This document shows positions 11,441 through 23,512 of a DNA stretch of 62,000 nt, piece after piece. Within the stretch, counting starts at the first letter, position 1, and the number at the start of each line of letters is the position of its first letter. The stretch is from Branchiostoma floridae (lineage: Eukaryota; Chordata; Leptocardii; Amphioxiformes; Branchiostomatidae), in NCBI RefSeq assembly GCF_000003815.2, contig NW_023365716.1, positions 1,512,046-1,574,045 of the forward strand. The letters run 5' to 3'. The notes below the pieces were generated by a model that did not search any database, was not told where the DNA came from, and saw nothing but the letters and a program-made list of their open reading frames with translations. Both the position numbers and the translations under genes were made by a program.

Positions 11441-11821
11441 AAAAAAAAAGATCCCCCTCCCCATGACCTGGAGGTCAAGGAATTGTGCAGGTTGGTAAAG
11501 CTGTTTGCTGTACATTTGTCACACTATTTAGGTTGGTAAATCTGTAAGTGGGTACGCTGTAAATTTGTCACACTTGTGGATTTAGTTTGTTTCTTATTTC
11601 TTTGGTATATGAAAAGTAGAAATATGAAATTTTCCTCCCTGCAAAGTAGTTTGAGTGATAACACTTATGTCTTTTTTTCTCCTCTGTGGGTTCTTATATA
11701 GTAGGTTTAAGACATTTGAGGTGACTTGTTCCCACACACTCCTCAAGTCTAGGTCTGTTTACTGTGCTTTCTCACATGTCGGTTTAAGGAGGATTTATTT
11801 GTAACAGCATAGTCACTCTGG

Positions 11822-13315
11822 TCACACTTGTGGCGTTTTTCTCCATAGTGTATGGGTTTTCATGTGATTGGATAAGGTAGCTCTTTGAGCCGCTCTGTAC
11901 CCACACTCCCCACACATGTAGGGTTTCTCACCGGAATGTCTTGTTTGATGGTCGATCAGATGATGTTTCACTGCTGCCGAATAGTCGCACTGATCGCACT
12001 TGTAGGGTTTTTCTCCTGTGTGAGTTCTGATGTGTTGGGCTAAGGTGGGCTTTCTATCCGACCTGTACCCACACTCGTCACACATGTAGGGTTTCTCACC
12101 GGTGTGTTTTCTTTTATGTTTGACCAACCATGATTGGTCTGCAGCAGAATAGTCACACTGGTCACACTTGTAGGGTTTTTCTCCTGTGTGGGTTCTCATG
12201 TGTTTGGACAAGTCAGACATTTGAGCTGCCCTGTACCCACATTCGCCACACATGTAGGGTTTCTCACCAGTATGTGTTCTTAGATGTCGGTCCAAATTGG
12301 ATTTCCGTGCTGCAAAATAGTCACACTGGTCACACTTGTAAGATTTCTCTCCTGTGTGGGTTCTCATGTGTTTGGATAAGAGAGATTTTAGAGATGTCCT
12401 GTACCCACACTCCCCACACATGTAGGGTTTCTCACCACTGTGTTTTCTTAGGTGTCGATCCAAGTGGGGTTTTTGTGCTGCAGAATAGTCACACTGATCA
12501 CACTTGTAAGGTTTCCCTCCTGTGTGGGTTCTCATGTGTCTGGATAAGTAAGACTTTTGAGATGTCCTGTACCCACACTCCCCACACATGTAGGGTTTCT
12601 CACCACTGTGTATTTGTAGATGTTTATCCAAAGACGACTTCCGTGCAGCAGAATAGTCACACTGATCACACTTGTAGGGTTTTTCTCCTGTATGGGTCCT
12701 AGTATGTTGGGATAAGTTAGACTTTCTTTCTGTCCTGTACCCACACTCCCCACAGATGTAAGGTTTCTTACCCGTGTGTTTAACCACATGCCTTCCCGTA
12801 TAGCCTCTGCTCTCCTGTACCTGTGAGGTTTATGTGTTGTCAGGTTGGGGAAAGTTCACATCACACGTTTCCTGCTGCAGGCCCATGTCTGTTGTCTGGG
12901 TCTCCTTGCTGTCACTCTCCTTCCCAGGGTGTTCTGTACAGTCCATCTCCTTCCCAGGATGCCCAGCACCCAGTTCTGCAGAAGAAAGCTCACAGCTGAA
13001 CTCTTCCATTTCCGTTTTTACACCGCAAGTTTCGTCGTTTGGAACGTCCCTTTCCTTGTCCTGCTGCCGACCCGTGTCTGTTTTCTGCTCCCAACTGTTG
13101 TAAGTCCCGTCCCAAGGATGTTCGGTTGGTTGGCTTGAGCCAAAGTAGTCGTATGTTTCCTGGTCCTCACTATACGTTTCCTGCCGCAGCACGTTCTCTT
13201 GTCCATCCTGCTGCCATCCAGCGTCTCCTGTCGGCTCCTCTTTGATGTGCGTCTCGTTCGCAGTTAGTTCCGCATGAAGCTCTTTAACGGAAGGCACAAA
13301 TGAGAACTCCGCCAT
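11822..13315 (-). pseudogene. C2H2 zinc-finger gene C, nonsense mutation before the finger array
   Basis: The start at 13315 follows the family acceptor (CATTTTAG|AG-ATGGCGG). The N-terminal region keeps IKEE and VKTE SUMO sites and reads through to PQPDNT, then meets a TAA at 12832-12830. All relatives have TCA (serine) there, so one C-to-A change created the stop. The frame then continues through 11 well-formed alternating fingers to 11822. A 4-base insertion near 11,843-11,850 (CTCCATAGTGTATGGG against CTCCTGTATGGG) breaks the last linker, and one more degenerate finger follows beyond it. There is no ATG between the stop and the first finger, so the array could be made only by readthrough or another promoter. 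Intron 1 (13,316-14,486) is the closest relative of gene F intron 1 and represents the state before the Polinton inserted. Confidence 0.75.
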
Positions 13316-13839
13316 CTCTAAAATGATTATTAAAAAAAAACAAGTATGAGAAAAACATAATTTTTATTGATTATGTTACAAAGCAGAAAAAGGCGCAAAC
13401 TTTGCATAAGAAAGTCTTCTGTGGAATTTCTTTTACCCGTTTTAGTTCCTCAATTGTTTTTTCAGTAAAAAGATTTGGATATGTATTAATTAGGCGATAC
13501 AACATCTGAACAACATAGTATTTCTTTTTTTTAACACAGGCACGAATTGACTCATAGTAAAAACAGAATACATACAAGAGACCAATACAAACAAACAGAA
13601 ACATAACAATCTATATATACATGCGCCTCCAGAGGTTTTTGACATTATCGTTGTGCCAGAATGAATATGAAGCACAGACAGTGCAATGGTGTTAGAAGAG
13701 TGGACACGCAAATATATAACATAGCACTGTTTACACCATCTGGCATCAGTCAGGTGCAAAACACATTTCACTGACACTGTAGCTTCTTGGTAACTTCCAT
13801 GCCTTTCGGCATAGTGGTTTACGTTGCAGTGTTTGCACT

Positions 13840-13960
13840 GGAATGGAATGCACTACCGCAACACCTTATATATATAGAAGCTAAGACCACATATAGCTTC
13901 AAAGCTGGGGTAGCCAAGTACTATATATATATGGTTACCCCGGCTTCACCCAGCTGTAAG
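13840..13960. other. Empty paralogous site of the Polinton insertion
   Basis: Intron 1 of gene C reads GGAATGCACTACCGCAACACC, continuous, at 13,841-13,865. In gene F the same sequence is split after GCACTACC by the 16.6-kb element and resumes ACTACCGCAACACC at 44,364. This identifies the 6-bp duplicated target ACTACC without any database. Confidence 0.85.
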
Positions 13961-14486
13961 GGTAGGAGCCTATACCTAGTGTGGCAATGTACAGTATCAC
14001 GTTGTTCGTTTATTTATGCACAACTTTTTGTTGTTGCTGTTGTTGACGGCTTGCACCACCACCACCGGCCACACATGGGTTAGGCCTCTGAGTATGTCCT
14101 AGACATCATACCCCAAGCGGGGTTTTGTCTAGTATTGCGTAGTTAAGTAGAAGTTTGTGGTCTGGTTTGTTGTCTTCTTCCTTACATTTGTATATATGAT
14201 ACCTTACACTAGTTACAGGGTTTTCTTTTTCACTGTGAGCTCAAGGAAAAGTTTCGTTTTATGATGCGCGAATATAACCGTCTTCATTTCGTCTGTCATT
14301 TTGTTATCAGATACAACAATTTCCCTCATTTGTGACAGTATATTTGTGCAAATCGATGTGACATCTCACACGTTACTTTGAATGCCCCCCTCCCCATCAA
14401 CTACCGATCGAAAACACACCTCTAATTCTAGTTCGCCGCTAAACAGGCACCGATCAGTAAGCATTAACGGCAACCAAATGTCTTAC

Positions 14487-14620
14487 CTGAAGGTCTACGG
14501 TAGTAAGAGGTCTCCAAGACTCCTACAAATCGGTAAAAATCGCGTCAGTTTGGAGGATATGAAAAAAAGACGAGACACAAACCAAAACAAAATGGCGGAC
14601 GTCAGGTAAAGGTGAGAGGT
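14487..14620 (-). promoter_or_regulatory. Promoter and non-coding exon 1 of ZNF gene C
   Basis: The donor is CTTCAG|GTAAGA at 14487/14486. The AAAATGGCGGACGTC block is at about 14,589-14,603 and the decayed direct repeat AGGTGAGAGGTGA follows. Nearly identical to the gene F cassette at 46,077-46,230. Confidence 0.55.
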
Positions 14621-14639
14621 GACAAACCTGATACACTAC

Positions 14640-16588
14640 GGGTCAAAGCAAAGATCGCCGCATAGCGCTTTACTCTCCTGATTTTGAACTAAGCAAAAAT
14701 AACACTATAAATGAAATAGTAGTGGTTATAATTCAAGTATTTTATGAAAAAGGACTCCAGAAAGACTAGTGGATGTATTTCAACACTAATGGAGATCTCC
14801 TAGTAAAGAAAACAAACGGTCTACCTCAAATTCTACGCCTCAGATTTTATCAGGTTCTAGCAAGGAGGTTAAAAATCATTGGGCCAAGCAAGGTGGAATC
14901 CGATATGCCCAGGACTTCTTCCTCAATTCATGTTTATATCTTGAAACACTGCTGCCACAAGGACTTTGATTCAAATCAACACCTTATATTACATTTCGTC
15001 CGGAAATTATGTTATTTTTGTTACAATTACGCCATAGTAGGAAATGTCTACATTTCTTAAGCAGCGAAGGCAAGGGAATCAGAATTGTCAGACGGTATAA
15101 ACCAACACCAATGCAAATTACTACCTTTGCTGATACTTACTTTATTTTGAATTAAAGCTTTACCAAAATTATGCCAAGTTTTCAAACATGTCAGTATCAT
15201 CTATATTGCTATAAGCTTAAAGAATACGAATACAAAACATAAGTACATCTATAGTGCGTATAATTGGCATCGTTCTATAAAATATAGTCTAAAAATAGTG
15301 TAAAAAGTAAATATATCAATGTTATAAATGTTCCAGTTTTCAAATTATCACCGACATGCGTAAATTGGAGAAAGAAACAAATATCGTATCGAAACAGTCC
15401 GATTCTAAAACCCACATCTATCTGTATGTCTTTACAGTGCTATTTAAAAATGGGGGTTTTCTTACATAATGTCACAAGCAAATAAGTGGTCAACTTTAAC
15501 ACAAAAGAAACGTGCATAACTATGCTTGTGGCCCTAGGCACTTAACCTATTTAACGTACAAAATCTATATCTATAAAATTCTATATCTGTATGTCTTAAC
15601 AGTGCTATTCAAAGGGGAGGGGGTTTCTTACATAATGTCACAAGCAAATAAGTGGTCAATTTTAACACAAAAGAAAAGTGCATCTTTATCTGTAACTATG
15701 CTTATGGCCCTAGGCACTTAAACTATCTAACGTACAAAATCTATATCTATATAGTATGAGGTAAAATTGAAGAGTAATATTAAAAAGAGTAAGTTAATGC
15801 CAAAGTACTGAAACTATGTGTACAAAACCTACATCGGTCCGGTCCGGCACATAAGCTACAATCCTCACAAGCTCACTGGGACATGTCTGCCTCTCATGTA
15901 CAATTCCTTACCACAGAGTAGGCCGATTTGAGCTTTCATGAATAAACAAAGTTTCAAACAAAAAAGAAGTCAGTCTCAGTCCCAGGTACAGATAAAAACA
16001 AAAATTCACATTCCATTCAGGGTCTTCCACACTACAGCTTTTCACGTTTCAAGAGGACAATGTTGCCTGCTCTACATTTGTCGCCAATATGAGCTCTTTC
16101 ATTCCAAAAAGATCCTACTGACTACCCCAAGCTGCCCCCCTCCCAACCCATGACCCTGTCAAGGAACTATGTAGGTAAAGCTGTTTGCTATATTATAAAA
16201 GATTAAGCTGGCTGTCTCTCCCCCCCCCCCCCATGATCTGGAGGCAAATGGACTATGTACTGTTTGCTGTACAATTGTCACACTTGTGGATTTAGTTTCT
16301 TTCGTACGTCTTCTGAAAAGTAGATAAGGATGAGATGTCCTAGATGCCAGTAACACTAAATACATAGTTGTACATGTATTTCTTCCTCATATATGCTTGG
16401 CTAGTTCGACATTTGAGTTGCCCTGTACCCGCACACTCCGCACATCTAGGTCCTTTTACCGGTGTGTTTTCTTACATGTCAGTTAAAGGAGGATTTTTTT
16501 GCAGCAGAATAGTCACACTGGTCACATTTGTAGCGCTTTTGTCTTGTATGAGTTCTCATATGTTTGGATAAGTTAGACTTTATTGTTG
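14640..16588. repeat. Non-coding block duplicated as 46.25-48.0 kb
   Basis: The interval from the gene C promoter to the gene D stop matches that from the gene F promoter to the gene G stop over almost its whole length (shared landmarks: GGATGTATTTCAACACTAAT, CTACAAATCGGTAAAAATCG just before it, TTCCAGTTTTCAAATTA, AAGTTAATGCCAAAGTAC-like, TCCTACTGACTACCCC region). It contains an internal repeat (15,435-15,535 against 15,585-15,720) and decayed finger codons at about 16,400-16,588. No gene. Confidence 0.6.
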
Positions 16589-18748
16589 TTATGTACCCGC
16601 ACTCTCCACACATTTCTCACCACTGTGTTTCATTAGATGTTGGTCCAACATGCCTTTCTGTGCAGTAGAATAGTCACACTGGTCACACTTGTAGGGTTTA
16701 TCACCAGTGTGGGTTCTCATATGTACCATTAAGTGTGACTTTCGAGCCGCTCTGTGCCCACACTCCCCACACATGTAGGGTTTCTCTCCAGTGTGTTTTG
16801 CTAGATGGGAGTGTAAATGCTGTTTTTGTGCAGCAGAATAGTCACACTGGTCACACTTGTAGGGTTTCTCTCCTGTATGGGTTCTCATATGTTTGGATAA
16901 ATCAAAGTTCCTAGCTGTCCTGTACCCACATTCTTCACACATGTAGGGTTTATCACCAGTGTGTTTGGCTAAATGTTGGTCCAAACTGGATTTAACTGCA
17001 GCAGAATAGTCACACTGGTCACACTTGTAGGGTTTTTCTCCTGTGTGGGTTCTCATATGTCGGGATAAATGAGACTTTGTAGTTGTACTGTGCCCGCACT
17101 CTTCACACGTGTAGGGTTTCTCACCAGTGTGGGTTGCTACATGGGCGTCCAAGGTATCTTTCTGTGCAGCAGAATAGTCACACTGGTCGCACTTGTAGGG
17201 TTTCTCTCCCGTGTGTGTTCTCATATGTCGGGACAAATTAGTCTTCAAAGCTGTCCTGTACCCACACTCCCCACACATGTAGGGTTTCTCACCAGTGTGT
17301 TTTAATAGATGTAGGTCCAGGTGATTTTTCTGTGGTGCAGAATAGTCACATTGGTAGCACTTGTAAGGTTTTTCCCCTGTATGGGTTCTCATATGTTTGG
17401 ATAAGTCAGACTTTCGAGCTGTTCTGTATCCACATTCCCCACACATGTAGGGTTTCTCACCGGTGTGTTTTACTACATGTTTGTCCAAATCACATTTCTG
17501 TCCAGCAGAATAGTCACACTGGTCACACTTGTACGGCCTTTCCCCTGTGTGGGTTCTCACATGTGCCGACAATATAGACTTTCGAGTTGTTCTAAAACCA
17601 CACTCCCCACACATGTAGGGTTTCTCACCCGTGTGCTTTTTTTGATGATTGGTCAATGTGGTGTTGTCTGCTGCAGAATAGTCACACTGATCACACTTGT
17701 ATGGTTTCTCTCCTGTATGGGTTCTTATATGTTTGGATAAGTCAGACTTGTAAGCTGTCCTGTACCCACACTCCCCACACATGTAGCGTTTCTCGCCGGT
17801 GTGTTTTCTTAGGTGTCTGTCCAAGTGGGATTTGAGTGCTACAGAATAGTCACACTGGTCACACTTGTAGGATTTCTCATCGGTGTGTTTTGCTGCTATA
17901 TGATTGTCTAGATTGCATTTCACTGCTGCAGAATAGTCACACCGGTCACACTTGTAGGGGTTTTCCCCTGTGTGGGTTCTCATGTGCCGGGATAAGGTAG
18001 ACCTGTCAGCCGTCCTGTACCCACACTCCCCACACATGAAGGGTTTCTCACCACTGTGTTTTGCTACTGTATGGTTGTCCAAAGTGGATTTCCGTGCGGC
18101 AGAATAGTCACACTGGTCACATTTGTAGGGTTTCTCTCCTGTATGGGTTCTCATGTGTCGAGATAAGCATCCTTTATAAGTTGTCCTGTACCCACACTCC
18201 CCACACATGTAGGGTTTCTCACCCATGTGTTTAACCACATGCCTTTCCATATTGCCTCTGCTCTCCTGTACCTGTGAGGTTGATGTGTTGTCAGGTTGGG
18301 GAAAGTTCACATCACACGTTTCTTGCTGCAGGCCCATGTCTGTTGTCTGGGTCTCCCTGCTGTCACTCTCCTTCCCAGGGTGTCTAGTATCGTCCATCTC
18401 ATTCCCAGGGCGTCCAGGATTTCCAGCACACAAGTTTGCAGTAGAAACCTCACAGCTGGGTTCTTCCGTTTCTGCTCTTACACCGCGCGTTTTGTCCCTT
18501 TCCTCGTCCTGCTGCCGTCCCGTGTCTGTTGTCTGCTCCCAACTGTTGTAAGTCTCGTTCCATGGATGTCCGGTTGGTAGAGTTGTGTTGTACCTTTCCT
18601 GGTCCTCGATGTACGTTTTCTTGCACAGCACGTTCTCTTGTCCATCCTGTTGCCATCCAGTGTCTCCTGTCGGCTCCTCTTTGATGTGCGTCTAGTTCAC
18701 AGTTTGTTCCGCATGAAGCCCTTTAATGAGAGGCTCACACGTGGCCAT
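16589..18748 (-). pseudogene. C2H2 zinc-finger gene D, early stop codon (19 fingers otherwise open)
   Basis: The family start (ATG 18748, after TTTCAG|AG) leads after 18 codons to TAG at 18694-18692, where relatives have GAG in NETHIKEEP. Everything after it is open for about 700 codons: IKEE, a VRAE in place of the second SUMO site, ETQTTDMGLQQ, then 19 fingers. The array ends abnormally, EKCVESAGT, because 7 bases (the CCCTACA of the PYM codons) are deleted; the rest of that finger and another lie decayed downstream to about 16,400. Gene G has the identical terminal lesion. With no in-frame ATG until the NEMDD region, a truncated protein keeping all fingers but not the SUMO site is possible. 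Confidence 0.75.
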
Positions 18749-19943
18749 CTCTGAAATGATGATAAGAAAATAAGGGTTACAATAGTCCATTTATTTCTTT
18801 TGCAAACCAGAAAAGAGTGCGAATTTTGCACAAGTAATTCTTGCACAAGAAATTATTCCAGTTATACAATTTGAATATCTCGATGGGGTACATATTTTTA
18901 TTCAGGCACTAACTGACTCAATAAAAACAGAATACATAAAGTAACATTGCAACATAGGACTACTTACTAAGGTACAGGGAAACATAATACATATACTACT
19001 GGCACCTCCATAGGTTTTGATCATCTTTTTGTGGTAGAATAAACCCGATTAAGCAAAGACTCTACAATGTGTTTAATAGAAGAATTGACAAATAAAAATA
19101 TACAAAGGGTAGTACTGTTAACGCCATCTGGTATCAGGTGGAAACCACAGCGACATTTTTCGTATCATGGCGTTTGCACGGCCAAATAAACCATTATCGG
19201 GGCACTTCATCTATCATTTCGTGATTTCTGCGCCGTTTGTGACAGTAAATCGGAGGTAGGAGTCGATAACTGGCAACCATTATTAGTTTCATTATTAGAC
19301 ATCCATACAATTTACTTGCTGTAACCTCATATATGCACGCAGGTACATAGCTCTGCACAGTTCAGTTCCACTGCCCCCCTCCCCACCAAATACTGATCGC
19401 AAACACACCTCTAATTCTAATTCAACCGCAACGGGTATTGGCCAAAAACTGACAAAAGCGTTATATTTGGGCAAAGTTGCTTGGTATGTCAGGTCCTGGC
19501 GTAGACTCCCTTGAAATAAGCCTGTTTGTTCTACCGTCAGACGGCCGTTGCCATGGCAACGGCCACTTTGGGCCTTTCCCTATGCTTAACTATGGGACTT
19601 AGTGTGAAAGCGCCTTTGGCCCGAAACCCGCACCCCCCCCCCCTTTTCTGCGGCAACTAACCTTGAATCTAACCCTAAATCACTCCTAACGTAACAACAG
19701 ACACAGATTGTCTCCGTTTTAATGAAAAGAGCAGCCAGAATAGTGAATTTGATCAGATAATGAGACCACTAAATGGCCCGTTCTATAAGCCCTGTACGGG
19801 GCCTACCTAGTGGCAGGTGCCAAAGTACAAAGTTGCCGAAATCTCAGCAACCGCTTGAAAGCGGGGAAAGTTGATTGGCAGAAGTTTACATCTTTACTAG
19901 TTTTGTTGTCTGAACGAAAAAAAATCCAAGGTCAAGTTCGTTC

Positions 19944-20423
19944 AAGGTAGCAGAACACAGTATTAGTGGGCGAACCCCGGGGAGTATGACGCGGGTACAT
20001 AAAATAGTACGGATAAACTTGTTGAAGGAGAGGTAAAAAGCCTTATTTGAGGGGCAGCCAGTTATAACCTGTGCTACGTGGTCACGGAAGGTGTCGACTC
20101 TGAGACTGCATGGTTTGGATTGTGAAATTTTTCTATTTTGTGTATAAATGCGCTCCATTACGCAACTGCCTTTCTAGCGTGAGCCGGCTGCAGTTCTGTG
20201 ACCTCCGCAGAGGGGCATTTCAAAGAGGGCGTGAGAAGACGATACGCCGACAGTATTTTTTTGTTTTTTAATATATTGTGGCTTGGACCTTCAACTCAAA
20301 CATATCCGATTTTGGTATTCCAAAAGTGCACCCTACTATATTTTTCATTGCGTCGAAGCTAGTCACCTTGAGGCCCTTAACTATAGAAATCCCCATAGGC
20401 CGAAAACTGTGTTCTGCTACCTT
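19944..20423. mobile_element. 480-bp MITE with perfect 18-bp inverted termini
   Basis: It begins AAGGTAGCAGAACACAGT (19,944-19,961) and ends with the exact reverse complement (20,406-20,423). It sits upstream of the gene D promoter cassette and interrupts the block that joins directly in other units. A diverged relative lies at about 55,100-55,430 and terminal fragments at 24,240 and 60,140. No coding capacity. Confidence 0.7.
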
Positions 20424-20476
20424 AAGCGCTGAACTAGCACCAACCAGGCAGCACTAACGACAACCAAGGGCCTTAC

Positions 20477-20630
20477 CTGTAGGTTTATGGTGGTAAGCGG
20501 TCTCCACGACTTCTGGAATTACGTAAAATTGCGTCAGTTCGGAGATGAGGTCGAACACGTCGACGAAAATGCCAAACAAAATGGCGGTCAGATCACCGAC
20601 AGGGTCAAGGTGAGAGGTCACAAACCTGAT
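20477..20630 (-). promoter_or_regulatory. Promoter and non-coding exon 1 of ZNF gene D
   Basis: The donor is CTACAG|GTAAGG at 20477/20476. ATGGCGG is at 20,581-20,587 and AGGTGAGAGGTCA at 20,608-20,620, then AACCTGAT. Confidence 0.55.
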
Positions 20631-21526
20631 ACTACCTTCACGATGGGTCAAACCACAGATCGCCGCATAAAGCTTTGCTCTTCTGGTTTTGAACCTGCGG
20701 AAAAAAAAACGTTCTGACTCTATTTCTACGCGTCTGACTTTTATTCAAATCAAGTTGAAATCTGGCATTAAGGCTGCTATGCCCAAGATCTATTGTTCAA
20801 TTGGCATTTATAATTTGAAACACTGCGACGGCAATGCCATGACTGAACTATATTTACAACACATATTTGGCTTTCTTTACGCTTCATTTATTTTCAGAAA
20901 TCTTTGTCTTAATCAAGATAACACCGCAATTAAATATATCTCTACATGTCTAACGGTAAAACTGCTAAGGCAGGAGAATGAGGATTATCAGACGATATAA
21001 ATCAACAGAAAATCATTGGCTTTGTTTACGCCTGTTTTATTTTGACAACACTGAACCAAAAACGGTTCTCAAGTATGTGTAATATACCATGCTTTATGCC
21101 AAATACTAAGAATCCATGTGTACAAACTACATATATATGTGCCAAGTACATGCATATAACCACTATACACAGCGCACGTATTGCTGTAAATGTTATTCCT
21201 TCGTATAAATCAAAGTCCAGAAAGTCCAGGATCCCAAGAATTCAGGTTCCAACATGATTACTTACTAATTACAGGTTAGCTACTAACATGCTATAACTAC
21301 CATAGGATTGTACGAAACAAATATGATAATCATATATGCAAAACTTTTTCTATCACTACAACATTTTTTCTATCGCTATAAGATATGGCGATTACTTTCA
21401 ATGCTACAAGTGTGGTGCGGTGTTCACATGGTCCTATACAAAATGTTCATGTTCCGTACGGTAAGACAAAGGGAATAGCCACCAAAGCGTCAGTAAATTA
21501 CAGATTTCAGCTCATTTCTCATCAAC

Positions 21527-21626
21527 NNNNNNNNNNNNNNNNNNNNNNNNNNNNNNNNNNNNNNNNNNNNNNNNNNNNNNNNNNNNNNNNNNNNNNNNNN
21601 NNNNNNNNNNNNNNNNNNNNNNNNNN
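21527..21626. other. Assembly gap (100 N)
   Basis: Exactly 100 N; the round number suggests a gap of unknown size. It abuts a minisatellite, the likely cause of the break. Confidence 0.98.
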
Positions 21627-21850
21627 AGTCACTATACCACATACACAGCATCTACAGTCACTATACCACATGCACAACACCTACAGTTACTATACCACAT
21701 ACACAGCACCTACAGTTACTATACCACATGCACAGCACCTACAGTTACTATACCACATACACAGCACCTACAGTTACTATACCACATACACAGCACCTAC
21801 AGTTACTATACCACATACACACCACCTACAGTCACTATACCACATGCATA
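21627..21850. repeat. 29-bp minisatellite
   Basis: About seven and a half copies of a 29-bp unit (core ACTATACCACATACACAGCA) follow the gap directly. The unit is not a multiple of three, so the open frame across it has no meaning. The neighbouring 20,650-21,526 and 21,851-21,988 hold no gene apart from a decayed zinc finger at about 21,890-21,988 (two bases lost after the gene E stop). Confidence 0.8.
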
Positions 21851-21988
21851 TGTAGAGTCATTTTGGCCACAACTGTGAGGGGTTAGGATTGTCACACTGA
21901 CAACGCTTGTGGGGGTTTTCACATGTGTTTAGATAAGTTAGACCTTCTTGCTGTCCTGTACCCACACTCCCAACACATGTAGGGTTTC

Positions 21989-23512
21989 TCACCGGTGTTT
22001 TGCTAGATGTTGGCCCAAGGATGGTTTATCTGCAGCAGAATAGTCACACTGGTCACACTTGTAAGGTTTGTATACTGTATGACTTCTCATATGTAGGGAT
22101 AAGTCAGAATTTTGAGCCACCCTGTACCCACACTCCCAACACATGTAGGGTTTCTCACCGGTGTGTTTTCGTAAGTGTCGGTTCAAGTGAGATTTGTTTG
22201 CTACAGAAACGTCACACTGGTCACACTTGTAGGGTTTTTCTCCTGTGTGGGTTCTTATGTGTATGGATAGGTTGCACTTCACAGCCGTCCTGTACCCACA
22301 ATCTCCACACACGTAGGGTTTCTCACCGGTGTGTTTTCTTCTATGTCGACCCAATTTGGATTTCTCTGCAAACGAATAGTCACACTGGTCACACTTGTAG
22401 GGTTTCTCTCCTGTATGGGTTTTCATATGTAGGGATAAGGTATACTTTCTTATAGTCCTGTACCCGCACTCGTCGCACATGTAGGGTTTTTCACCAGTGT
22501 GTTTTGCTAGATGTTTATTCAATTCACCTTTCTGTGCAGCAGAATAGTCGCACTGGTCACACTTGTAGGGTCTCTCTCCAGTATGGGTTTTCATATGTCG
22601 AGATAAGTGGGACTTCTTAGCTGTCCTGTATCCACACTCCCCACACATGTAGGGTTTCTCACCGGTGTGATTTGCTAGATGTTGGTCCAAACTTAATTTC
22701 CGTACGGCGGAATAGTCACACTGGTCACACTTGTAGGGTTTATCTCCAGTGTGGGTTCTCATATGTTTGGATAAGTCAAATTTTTGTGCTGCAGAATAGT
22801 CGCACTGGTCACACTTGTAGGGTCGATCTTTTGTATGGGTTCTCATATGTCTGGATAAGTCGGACTTTTGAGCTGCCCTGTGCTCACACTCCCCACACTT
22901 GTAGGGCTTCTCTCCTGTATGGGTATTCATATGTAGGGATAAATGGTACTTTCGCGCTGTCTTGTACCCACACTCCCCACACATGTAGGGTTTTTCACCA
23001 GCGTGTTTAACCACATGCCTTCCCACATTGCCTCTGCTCTGCTGTACCTGTGAGGTTGATGTGTTGTCAGGTTGGGGAAAGTTCACATCACACGTTTCCT
23101 GCTGCAGGCCCATGTCTGTTGTCTGGGTCTCTCTGTTGTCACTCTCCTTCCCAGGTTGTTCAGTATACAGTTCGTCAGAAGAAACCTCGCAGCTGGAATC
23201 TACCATTTCTGTTTTTACATCGCAAGTTTTGTCGTTTGGAACGTACTTTTCCTCGTCCTGCTGCCGTCCCGTGTCTGTTGTCTGCTCCCAACTGTTGTAA
23301 GTCTCGATCCAAGGATACCTAGTTAGTTTGGTTTCATTGTGGTATTTGTAGGTTTCCTGGTCCTCACTGAACGTTTCCTGACACAGCACGTTCTCTTGTC
23401 CATCCCATTGCCATCCAGTGTCTCCTGTCGGCTCTTCTTTGATTTGCGTCTCGTTCGCAGTTTGTTTCGCATGAAGATCTTTAACAGGAGACTCACAAGT
23501 GAATTCCGCCAT
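21989..23512 (-). CDS. C2H2 zinc-finger protein E (12 fingers), intact
   Basis: The 507-residue product starts at 23512, two bases after TCTTTTCAG. The N-terminal region has IKEE (ETQIKEEPTGD) and VKTE SUMO consensus sites and the ETQTTDMGLQQ block. Twelve C2H2 fingers follow. Fingers 2 to 4 break the alternation (GECEHR, CDQCDYSA, CDQCDYSA), which suggests loss or conversion of a finger pair. It ends QHLAKHR where a 2-base deletion removed the next linker, and a degenerate finger remains downstream. Expected role: nuclear DNA-binding regulator. Confidence 0.85.
   Translation of the reverse strand: MAEFTCESPVKDLHAKQTANETQIKEEPTGDTGWQWDGQENVLCQETFSEDQETYKYHNETKLTRYPWIETYNSWEQTTDTGRQQDEEKYVPNDKTCDVKTEMVDSSCEVSSDELYTEQPGKESDNRETQTTDMGLQQETCDVNFPQPDNTSTSQVQQSRGNVGRHVVKHAGEKPYMCGECGYKTARKYHLSLHMNTHTGEKPYKCGECEHRAAQKSDLSRHMRTHTKDRPYKCDQCDYSAAQKFDLSKHMRTHTGDKPYKCDQCDYSAVRKLSLDQHLANHTGEKPYMCGECGYRTAKKSHLSRHMKTHTGERPYKCDQCDYSAAQKGELNKHLAKHTGEKPYMCDECGYRTIRKYTLSLHMKTHTGEKPYKCDQCDYSFAEKSKLGRHRRKHTGEKPYVCGDCGYRTAVKCNLSIHIRTHTGEKPYKCDQCDVSVANKSHLNRHLRKHTGEKPYMCWECGYRVAQNSDLSLHMRSHTVYKPYKCDQCDYSAADKPSLGQHLAKHR

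Noticed and set aside
21627-21850. Regular repeats that might suggest a CRISPR array
   Set aside because: Tandem units without spacers in a eukaryotic segment; a minisatellite.
21385-21855. 156-codon frame across the assembly gap
   Set aside because: It runs through 100 N and a 29-bp minisatellite.
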